Positions 57,589 to 64,000 of a stretch of DNA of 64,000 nucleotides are shown here, one piece after another. The notes beneath the pieces were generated by a model. The model was not told where the DNA came from. It worked only from the letters and a program-made list of their open reading frames with translations, and ran no database searches. Source of the stretch: Rhizobium redzepovicii (GTDB lineage: Bacteria; Pseudomonadota; Alphaproteobacteria; Rhizobiales; Rhizobiaceae); contig NZ_JAILYH010000007.1 of NCBI RefSeq assembly GCF_019793435.1, positions 186,001-250,000 of the forward strand, in the 5' to 3' direction. Made by a program: the position numbers and the translations under genes. Each line of letters opens with the position of its first letter. Position 1 is the stretch's first letter.

Positions 57589-58224
57589 TTACATGACATC
57601 GTCAGGGTGCCGGCCGGGCTTGTGCCTGTAGGTCGGAAAAGTCCAGCCGAACCACAGAGCGCCGCCGCGCACCGCAAAGGCCGCCACGACACCGCAGGCA
57701 GACGCCAGATAGAGCGGCATTCCCAGCCCATTGGCGAGCGTGAACACGCCGGCGCCAATAAGGGCCGCGGTCACGTAAATCTCCGGCCTGAGCAGCACCG
57801 AAGGCTCGTTTGCCATCAGATCACGCAGAATGCCGCCGAAGGTTGCCGTCAGCGTGCCGGTGACGATCGCGATGGTCGGTGAGCCGGTGGCGGCGAGCCC
57901 CTTGGCGGCGCCGAGCACGCAATAGGCGGCAAGGCCGATCGCATCCAGCCAGATCAGCAGGCGATAGCGTGATTCCAAGAGGTGGGCGGTGAAGAAAACC
58001 ACGACGCCCACGATGCAGCAGACCAGGATATAGGCCGGATTCAGCACCCAGAAGACCGGCACGCGGCCGAGCACGATATCGCGCACGGTGCCGCCGCCCG
58101 TTCCCGTCACCATGGCGAAAAACAGAAAACCGATCAGGTCCAGCTGCTTGCGCGAGGCGGCGAGCGCGCCCGTCGCGGCAAACAGCGCGATGCCGGCGTA
58201 ATCGAGATAGACGAGCAAGGACAT
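57589..58224 (-). CDS. TRIC/YadS-type membrane protein (UPF0126)
   Basis: A 211-residue inner-membrane protein made of two three-helix repeats with a seventh helix. Each repeat contains a GGGxxRD signature: TGTGGGTVRDIVLG and TATFGGILRDLMAN. The fold is that of trimeric intracellular cation channels; bacterial members have been linked to potassium or glycine transport. I start at MSLLVYLDYAG; the longer open frame runs through a palindromic repeat. It converges on irr, with 8 bp between stops. Confidence 0.9.
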   Translation of the reverse strand: MSLLVYLDYAGIALFAATGALAASRKQLDLIGFLFFAMVTGTGGGTVRDIVLGRVPVFWVLNPAYILVCCIVGVVVFFTAHLLESRYRLLIWLDAIGLAAYCVLGAAKGLAATGSPTIAIVTGTLTATFGGILRDLMANEPSVLLRPEIYVTAALIGAGVFTLANGLGMPLYLASACGVVAAFAVRGGALWFGWTFPTYRHKPGRHPDDVM

Positions 58225-58314
58225 GCGAACCCCGGAACGGCGGAATATTTCACCAAAAACCACGGCGGCAAGGGCGGCGCAAGGCGGTGGGGCCATAAAG
58301 ATAATGTCTTTATT

Positions 58315-58366
58315 GATGCATGTCGTTGACCAAGAACCGCTGCACACTTTGTGGGCGACATGCATC
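58315..58366. repeat. Dispersed palindromic repeat, copy B
   Basis: The 11-bp perfect arms GATGCATGTCG/CGACATGCATC enclose a core containing GAACCGCTGCACACTTT. It is related to the copy at 53082–53126. It lies in the divergent region before a secreted-protein gene. Confidence 0.7.
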
Positions 58367-58399
58367 GGGCTGCAGAGCCTTATCCAAAAGAGGAAAGCC

Positions 58400-58873
58400 G
58401 TGAAAACGCTGGTGCTCGCCGTTCTGAATATTCTCCTGCTGGTCATCATGCCGGCTGTGGCCTTCGGTCAGCAATCGCTGATCTCCGATCCGGAGATCTA
58501 CGAGAAGAAACATTTCCAGGAGCAATGCAAGGCGGCCGAATTCGCCGATGGCTTCGTCACTCGGCAGGACATCAACAATGACGGGCTGATCGATGCCGTA
58601 GTCAACGAGGGCCAGCTGACCTGCGACGGGCAGAAGGGGCCGCAATGCAACGACGACGGCTGCACCTATAATTTCTATCTGCAGGTGGCTGAAGGCGGCT
58701 ATTTCATGATCGCGACGGCGCAGATCTACGGCTACGACTTCGTCCAGCGCTTCGGCAACATGGTGCTGGCAATGAAGATGCATCCGCGTTTCTGCGACCG
58801 CACCGAAGGTGACCCCTGCATTGTCACCGCGCGTGTGCGCGGCACGAAGTTCGTCACAATTTCAAAAAAGTAA
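58400..58873 (+). CDS. Secreted protein with calcium-loop-like motif
   Basis: A 157-residue exported protein with a GTG start (AGAGGAAA upstream) and signal peptide KTLVLAVLNILLLVIMPAVAFG. The stretch DINNDGLIDAVV (near residue 58) matches the EF-hand/FG-GAP-type calcium-binding loop D-x-N-x-D-G. Six cysteines (for example CDGQKGPQCNDDGC and CDRTEGDPC) suggest disulfides in the periplasm. I do not recognise a named family. It is 1 bp from the convergent YdcF-type gene and starts just after a palindromic repeat. Confidence 0.82.
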   Translation: MKTLVLAVLNILLLVIMPAVAFGQQSLISDPEIYEKKHFQEQCKAAEFADGFVTRQDINNDGLIDAVVNEGQLTCDGQKGPQCNDDGCTYNFYLQVAEGGYFMIATAQIYGYDFVQRFGNMVLAMKMHPRFCDRTEGDPCIVTARVRGTKFVTISKK

Positions 58874-58874
58874 C

Positions 58875-59663
58875 TCAGCGCGGATACAGCTCCGACGTCC
58901 GGCCGGCGAGATAATAGCCGATCAGGCCGTACCATTCGCGGATCGCCGTCGCCATGTTCTGGGCATTGAGGTTCGGCTGGGTGAAATCCAGGCCCAGCCT
59001 GACCTGACCGTCGGTGCGATAATCGGTCGGCCAGGGCACGATATCGATACCGAGCTTGCGAAAGATGCCGACGGAGCGCGGCATATGGAAACCCGAGGTG
59101 ATCAGCAGGCACTTGGAAAGCCCCTGGCTCGCCAGGAATTCCTTGGTATTGACGGCGTTTTCGAAAGTGGTGCGCGACTGCGTCTCCTCGATCAGCCGAT
59201 CCCTGCCGACGCCGAAGAGCGGGAAGAAGCGCTCGGATGCCGCCGCATCACCTTCATAGACGCCCGAGATGGAGCCGTCGCCGCCCGAGACCAGGATGCG
59301 CGAGTCGGGAAATTTCTGCGCAAGCCGCAGGGCCTCGACGAAGCGGTCGGCGCCGCCGTTGAATTCGATGCCGTGGCGTACCGTATTCACCTCATTTTCG
59401 AAGGCGCCGCCGAGCACGATCATGCATTGCAGGCTCTCCGGATCGCCGGCTGGCTTGGCGAAGCGCTGCTCAAGGCCCTGCATCATGAGGTTGCCGGCCG
59501 TGGTGTAGAGCGTGACGAAGAGGATGAGGGCCGAAGCCGCGGCACCGAGGATGCTTAAGATACGCCAGCGCAGAAGGCCGGCCATGAGGGCCAGGAAGAC
59601 GAGGAAGAATGCCAGCGACAGCGGCTGAGCGAAAATCCATACAAGCTTCGAAATCAGGAACAA
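58875..59663 (-). CDS. YdcF/ElyC-type DUF218 membrane protein
   Basis: A 262-residue protein with two membrane helices at the N-terminus (about 5–65) and a periplasmic DUF218 domain. The core contains CMIVLGGAFENE, ILVSGGDGSISG, SRTTFENAVNTKEFL and LITSGFHMPRSVGIFRKLG, the typical layout of ElyC/SanA/YdcF. E. coli ElyC is needed for envelope integrity and lipid-carrier use in peptidoglycan synthesis. A similar envelope role here is inferred from family. It lies on the minus strand next to a DUF1275 gene. Confidence 0.9.
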   Translation of the reverse strand: MFLISKLVWIFAQPLSLAFFLVFLALMAGLLRWRILSILGAAASALILFVTLYTTAGNLMMQGLEQRFAKPAGDPESLQCMIVLGGAFENEVNTVRHGIEFNGGADRFVEALRLAQKFPDSRILVSGGDGSISGVYEGDAAASERFFPLFGVGRDRLIEETQSRTTFENAVNTKEFLASQGLSKCLLITSGFHMPRSVGIFRKLGIDIVPWPTDYRTDGQVRLGLDFTQPNLNAQNMATAIREWYGLIGYYLAGRTSELYPR

Positions 59664-59730
59664 GACCTACTCCTTGAGACGGACGACGATGCTTCCTATC
59701 CGATTCGAGGGTAACAGGAATGCGACGCTT

Positions 59731-60453
59731 CTATTTGCCGCGTGCAATGGCCGAGTGGTGCGGCGCGGGCTTCTGGTTGAAGCGCCGCTGAAGCGGCCGG
59801 GGAATGAACATGGCGGCAAGCGCCAGCGCCATCGCAAAGATGGCGACCAGCCACAGCGCATGCGCGCCGGTCTGCCGCGTCAGCACCGCGCCGGCGATCG
59901 CGCCGAGCACCATGCCGCCCCAGGGCACGATTTGGATCGTCCATTCGATATGGCGGTCTCCGATGATCCAGCGGCCGATGCCGCGGCCGAGGCGCGACAG
60001 CGCGCCTGTGACATAAGTCAGCCCGATCGGCAGTCCTTCGATGTGTTCGACGGCGGCATTCACCATGCCCATGGCAAAAACGATCATATAGAAGCGTGCA
60101 AGCAGCAGGCCCTGCACCGTCGTCAGCGAGGCGAGCGCCAGGACGAGACCGACGCAGCCGAGCACCACGAAAATGCGACGCTCGGAGACATGGGCGATGA
60201 CGATCCCCGCCGCATTGCCGAGCACGAAAGCGCCGATGGCGGAGATCAGCACCGCCGCGTGATAGAGATTGCCTTGGCTCAAGGCGAGTGCTGCCCGCGT
60301 CGTATTGCCGGTCATGAAGGAGACGAAATCGCCGGTCAGCAGCAGACCGGTCGCGTCGGTCATGCCGGCCAGAAATGAGATGGCGCCGACGAGGGCAAGC
60401 CCGGTTGCGGTGCGTCGGGTGCGGATGAGACGGCGGCGTCTTGCTCTGGTCAT
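59731..60453 (-). CDS. YoaK-type DUF1275 membrane protein
   Basis: A 240-residue inner-membrane protein with about six helices. The start gives MTRARRRRLIRTRRTATG, an Arg-rich cytoplasmic end, then LVGAISFLAGMTDATGLLLTGDFVSFMTGNTT, the family hallmark. No catalytic motif is visible and the family has no established function. Longer in-frame starts up to 60729 add non-conserved sequence. The neighbouring YdcF gene is on the same strand after a 67-bp gap; co-transcription is possible. Confidence 0.88.
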   Translation of the reverse strand: MTRARRRRLIRTRRTATGLALVGAISFLAGMTDATGLLLTGDFVSFMTGNTTRAALALSQGNLYHAAVLISAIGAFVLGNAAGIVIAHVSERRIFVVLGCVGLVLALASLTTVQGLLLARFYMIVFAMGMVNAAVEHIEGLPIGLTYVTGALSRLGRGIGRWIIGDRHIEWTIQIVPWGGMVLGAIAGAVLTRQTGAHALWLVAIFAMALALAAMFIPRPLQRRFNQKPAPHHSAIARGK

Positions 60454-60678
60454 GGGTTGCGGATCCTGAAGCCGAATCGCTGCGATTCCGGCAGCAAAGA
60501 TACATCCTCTTCGTTGAGGAATTGGCAAAGGGGATCGGAATGGCTGAAAATGTGCTGGCCGACGAGCCGGATCGGCTTGAAAGCCACAGATATTACGTGA
60601 TGCTACAGGCGCCGCCATACCCCGCCTGCTAGTATCCAGGGCTCGGAAAGCCTCCTTGGGCGACTGCTGGATGTGTGA

Positions 60679-61890
60679 ATGCCAAGACGTGGCGTGGCTC
60701 TTTTTCTTCTGCTGGCAAGTTGCGGGCATCCGGGCGGCGTGATGACGCCGGTTTCCAGTTCGTCGGCAATGCCGCCGACATCAAGGGTCGACATGCTGGT
60801 TGCGACCACGCGCGAGCCTTCCGGGAACCCGGCGACGCTGTTCAACGGCGAGCGCAGTTCGAAGCCGCATCTGACGCAGATTTCGATTTCCATCCCGGCA
60901 AAGCGCGAAGCCGGCACCGTGCAATGGCCGAAGCGCCTTCCGCCCGATCCTGCCACCGACTTTGCCGTGACCAACGTCCAGCAGATCGACACGGTGGCGC
61001 AGGGCCGTGTCTGGTTCCGGCAGCATGTGCACAGCGGGCATGCGCTCGTCTTCATTCACGGCTTCAACAACACCTATGAAGATTCCGTCTTCCGGCTGGC
61101 GCAGATCATGCACGACAGCAAGATGCAGGCGACGCCTGTCTTGTTCACCTGGCCGTCGAGAGCGGAGATCACCGCCTACGAATACGACAAGGAAAGCACC
61201 AACTACTCGCGCACGGCACTGGAGCAGGCGCTGCGTACGCTGGCAGCCGACCCCGACGTCAAGGACATCACCCTCATGGCCCACTCGATGGGGACCTGGC
61301 TTGCCATGGAATCGCTGCGGCAGATGGGGATACGCGACGGCCACGTCAATTCGAAGATCCACAACGTCATCCTGGCCTCACCCGACATCGACATCCAGGT
61401 CTTCGCCAAACAATATGTAGAGATGGGCGAGCCGCGTCCAAAATTCACGATCTTCGTTTCCCAGGACGACAAGGCTCTCGCCGTCTCCAGCTTCATCACC
61501 GGACGCGTTTCCCGTCTCGGCGCGATCAATCCGGCGGAAGAGCCCTACCGTTCGAAGCTTGAGAAAGCCGGCATCACGGCCATCGACCTGACGAAGGTGA
61601 AGACCAACGACAGGCTCAACCACGGCAAATTCGCCGAAAGTCCCGAGATCGTCCAGCTCATCGGCCAGCGCCTGATGACCGGCCAGACGCTGACCGATTC
61701 CAAGGTCACGCTGGGCCAGGGTATTACCGCCGTCGTCGGCGGAACGGTGACGAATATCGGCACTGTTGCCGCGACCGCGGTGGCGGCGCCGGTTGCGATC
61801 ATCGAGCAGCCGGTTACGCGCCAGAGACCGCCACGACCCGCCGACGAGACGCTCGACGGCGACCTGAAAAAACAGCCGCTGACGCAGTGA
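60679..61890 (+). CDS. Lipoprotein alpha/beta-hydrolase (DUF900 type)
   Basis: A 403-residue hydrolase. The N-terminal GVALFLLLASCG ends in a lipobox (LASC), so it is probably lipid-anchored in the periplasm. The DUF900 fold contains ALVFIHGFNNTYEDSVF (oxyanion region), LFTWPSRAEITAY and the nucleophile elbow MAHSMGTWLAMESL with catalytic Ser (near residue 207). The last 60 residues are Val/Ala/Pro-rich and low in complexity. It is followed by an MscS channel whose possible GTG start overlaps its stop, so they form one operon. Substrate unknown. Confidence 0.88.
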   Translation: MPRRGVALFLLLASCGHPGGVMTPVSSSSAMPPTSRVDMLVATTREPSGNPATLFNGERSSKPHLTQISISIPAKREAGTVQWPKRLPPDPATDFAVTNVQQIDTVAQGRVWFRQHVHSGHALVFIHGFNNTYEDSVFRLAQIMHDSKMQATPVLFTWPSRAEITAYEYDKESTNYSRTALEQALRTLAADPDVKDITLMAHSMGTWLAMESLRQMGIRDGHVNSKIHNVILASPDIDIQVFAKQYVEMGEPRPKFTIFVSQDDKALAVSSFITGRVSRLGAINPAEEPYRSKLEKAGITAIDLTKVKTNDRLNHGKFAESPEIVQLIGQRLMTGQTLTDSKVTLGQGITAVVGGTVTNIGTVAATAVAAPVAIIEQPVTRQRPPRPADETLDGDLKKQPLTQ

Positions 61891-61901
61891 GGAGTTCCAG
61901 C

Positions 61902-63842
61902 TTGAAATGGCTTCTTTCCTTCACCGCCGCTTTTTTCTTCGCGCTGAGTGCTTTGGCGCAGGCTCAGCCAGCGGCCCCGCAACAGAAGATCGACGAACTC
62001 GTGCGCCTGTTGCAAGATCCCGAGGTGAAAGCCTGGCTCGATAGCCGCAAGCAGGAAAGCGGGGCCGCGACACCCGCCACGCCAGCGGGCAATTCGACCT
62101 TGGCCAACTGGGAGGCGGGCGCGCGGGCGCGTGTGCATGCGATTTTGTCAGCAATCCCAGCAATCCCGGCTGAGGTGACGGCGGCGGCGACGAGAGCCCG
62201 GAGCGAAGCCGCCAGCAGAGGCTATGCGCCTGTTTTCCTCATATTCGGCGGCCTGGTCGCTTTCGGTCTTGCCGCCGAGGCGATCTATCGCAGATTTGCC
62301 GCGCGCCGCGATGCATTGCTCGGCCGGCTGATCCCGGTCGGCATATTCGCGGGCGCGATGGGCATCGTCTTTTTCGCGGTGGAATGGCCGCCGCTCGCGC
62401 GCGTGACGCTGCTTGCCTATCTCTCGGCCTTCATCCTGTTTCGATTGGTGGCCGCACTGCTGTCTGCGGCGGCGATGGGAGCATCCCTGCGGCGGAGGCT
62501 ATTGATCCTGTTCGGCCTCGTTTGTTTTGCGGGCGCGACCGCGGCCGCAAGCGAGCCGCTTGGCGTTTCCCCTGACGTCATCAAGGCCATCACCTACTGC
62601 TTCTCGGTGCTCGGACTGCTGCTTGCGATCGAGGCGGTGTGGTCGGTGTGGGAGGGAAGCCGCGCCAGGAAAGCGGCGATAGCGGCCTTCCTGGTCGTGC
62701 TGTGGCTCGTCTGGTGCCTCAATATGAGAGGCCTGTTCTGGATCGGCATCTACGCGCTGGTACTGCCCGGCATCCTGAATGCGGTCGGCCGGTTCGCGCT
62801 ATCCTTCACCAGCGATCCCGGCAGCTTGCGCGGTATCCTCATCGCCCGAGGCGCACGCGCCGGTGTTATCGCGCTTGCGGTGGGATGGCTGGCGCTCGTC
62901 TGGCAGCTCAATCCCGATACGCTCGGTCAGCGCGACCCGATGATCGTCGCCTTGTTCTATGGCGGCCTGAAGAGCGTTCTGATTCTCGTGGTTGCCGACC
63001 TACTCTGGCAGGCAGCTCGCGGCTGGATCGACCGAACCTTGCGCATATCGACCAGCACGACATCGCTTGCGCCGGCCGACGCCGCCCGGCGCGCACGGTT
63101 CCGCACGCTTCTGCCGATCTTTCGCAATGCGCTCGCGGTCGCTGTTGCGGTCATGGCGGGGCTGATTGTGCTGGCGCAACTCGGCGTGCAGATCGGCCCG
63201 CTGATCGCCGGCGCGGGCATCTTCGGCGTCGCTATCGGTTTCGGCTCGCAGACCCTCGTCAAGGACGTCATCAACGGTGTGTTCTACATGCTCGACGATG
63301 CCTTCCGGGTGGGCGAATACATCCAGGCCAAGGACTACAAGGGAACGGTGGAGAGTTTTAGCCTGCGCTCGGTGCGTCTCCGCCATCATCGCGGCCCGGT
63401 GTTCACGGTCCCGTTCAGCGAATTGGGCGCTGTCGAGAATATGAGCCGGGACTGGGTGATCGATAAGTTCAGGATCACCGTCGGCTTCGACACCGACATC
63501 GACAAGGCGCGCAAGCTAACCAAGAAAATCGGGGCTGAGCTGATCGAAGATCCGGAACTCGGCCAGCACTTCATCGAACCGCTGAAGATGAAGGGTGTCG
63601 AGCAGTTCGGCGACTACGGCATCGTCCTGAGCTTCGCCATGACCACGGTTCCGGGCATGCAGACCTATATTCGCCGCAAGGCCTATGCCAGGATTCGCGA
63701 GGTGTTCCTGGCTAACGGCATCGCATTCGCGCAGCCGACGGTGCAGGTCGGCGGCGACGACAAGGGTGGCGGCGCCGCGGCGGCGGCCGCGCAAGCGATC
63801 CGCGCGCAACAGGCGGCAAACACGGCGGCGCCGGCAAAGTGA
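61902..63842 (+). CDS. Mechanosensitive ion channel, MscS family, large type
   Basis: An inner-membrane channel of about 646 residues that releases osmolytes on hypo-osmotic shock. A signal peptide (KWLLSFTAAFFFALSALAQA) and a periplasmic helical part precede about ten membrane helices. The conserved pore-lining and beta domain start near residue 440 with GIFGVAIGFGSQTLVKDVINGVFYMLDDAFRVGEY. The C-terminus is Ala-rich. TTG at 61902 has GAGGAG 7 nt upstream and gives the clean signal peptide; GTG at 61887 overlaps the previous stop and is the alternative. Confidence 0.9.
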   Translation: MKWLLSFTAAFFFALSALAQAQPAAPQQKIDELVRLLQDPEVKAWLDSRKQESGAATPATPAGNSTLANWEAGARARVHAILSAIPAIPAEVTAAATRARSEAASRGYAPVFLIFGGLVAFGLAAEAIYRRFAARRDALLGRLIPVGIFAGAMGIVFFAVEWPPLARVTLLAYLSAFILFRLVAALLSAAAMGASLRRRLLILFGLVCFAGATAAASEPLGVSPDVIKAITYCFSVLGLLLAIEAVWSVWEGSRARKAAIAAFLVVLWLVWCLNMRGLFWIGIYALVLPGILNAVGRFALSFTSDPGSLRGILIARGARAGVIALAVGWLALVWQLNPDTLGQRDPMIVALFYGGLKSVLILVVADLLWQAARGWIDRTLRISTSTTSLAPADAARRARFRTLLPIFRNALAVAVAVMAGLIVLAQLGVQIGPLIAGAGIFGVAIGFGSQTLVKDVINGVFYMLDDAFRVGEYIQAKDYKGTVESFSLRSVRLRHHRGPVFTVPFSELGAVENMSRDWVIDKFRITVGFDTDIDKARKLTKKIGAELIEDPELGQHFIEPLKMKGVEQFGDYGIVLSFAMTTVPGMQTYIRRKAYARIREVFLANGIAFAQPTVQVGGDDKGGGAAAAAAQAIRAQQAANTAAPAK

Positions 63843-63867
63843 CCTCGCCGGCAAGGCGGATGAAGCG

Positions 63868-64000
63868 CTAAGGCTTCAAATCATAGGCCTGATGCGATGC
63901 ACGAAGCTCCACCAGCGTTTTGCCGACACAGCTCCCACCGCCGGCACCGCCGATCGCTTTTGCCTGTCCGCCGAGCGTGATCGTGCCGGCGATCCGGTCG
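63868..64000 (-). CDS. C-terminal end of a gene cut by the window edge
   Basis: The minus-strand frame is open from the window edge to a TAG and encodes the last 43 residues (start DRIAGTITLGGQAKAIGG, end ASHQAYDLKP). Composition and third-position GC look coding, and it converges on the MscS gene, with 25 bp between stops. Only the end is visible, so no family can be named. Confidence 0.6.
   Translation of the reverse strand, partial: DRIAGTITLGGQAKAIGGAGGGSCVGKTLVELRASHQAYDLKP

Overview
The window is ordinary chromosomal DNA of a fast-growing rhizobium, most likely the genus Rhizobium (R. leguminosarum/R. etli group). The evidence is the high GC content, the gene orders polA–sRNA–marR, dnaK–dnaJ, ffs–dnaX–ybaB–recR, rimP–nusA–ylxR–infB–rbfA–truB–rpsO–pnp and fabA–fabB–fabI beside irr, and dispersed palindromic repeats of the rhizobial RIME type. 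I see no prophage, insertion sequence, CRISPR array, tRNA or rRNA gene. Coding density is close to 90% and genes lie on both strands.

Layout. 1–2.8 kb: the end of a polyamine-type ABC importer operon, with the ATPase truncated by the window edge. 2.8–8.4 kb: a soluble FtsK-like translocase and DNA polymerase I. 8.4–15.2 kb: an AbcR/alpha-r15-like sRNA, a MarR regulator, a membrane c-di-GMP enzyme (MHYT-PAS-GGDEF-EAL), an M20 peptidase, an SH3-domain secreted protein and a second candidate sRNA. 15.2–21 kb: a class A penicillin-binding protein and dnaK–dnaJ. 21–29.6 kb: small regulators, recF–moeB-like–GNAT, a D-2-hydroxyacid dehydrogenase, an SH3 protein, adenosine kinase, a third sRNA candidate, an AEC transporter and a membrane-anchored cytochrome c. 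29.7–34.4 kb: kdsB, pheA, then a VOC protein, a small protein and a WYL regulator that appear to share an operator, followed by nudC and a HIT protein. 34.5–41.6 kb: SRP RNA, dnaX, ybaB, MOSC, recR, a lytic transglycosylase, a GNAT and an MFS exporter. 41.7–53 kb: the translation/RNA-decay cluster rimP to pnp. 53–64 kb: an RsmC-like methyltransferase, the unsaturated fatty acid genes fabA–fabB–fabI, irr, envelope proteins (TRIC, YdcF, DUF1275), a lipoprotein hydrolase, an MscS channel and the C-terminus of one more gene.

Most genes are housekeeping: replication and repair (polA, recF, recR, dnaX, ftsK), protein folding, ribosome maturation, lipid and cell-wall synthesis. The most interesting signals are non-coding. 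Two near-identical 23-bp inverted repeats each start 46 nt upstream of a start codon beside a WYL regulator. A candidate sRNA carries the same nine bases in two hairpin loops. A near-consensus promoter is followed within about 50 nt by an intrinsic terminator in front of rimP. There are also an sRNA beside polA, TTAA-N7-TTAA (CtrA-like) boxes, and several palindromic repeats, one of which supplies the kdsB stop codon.
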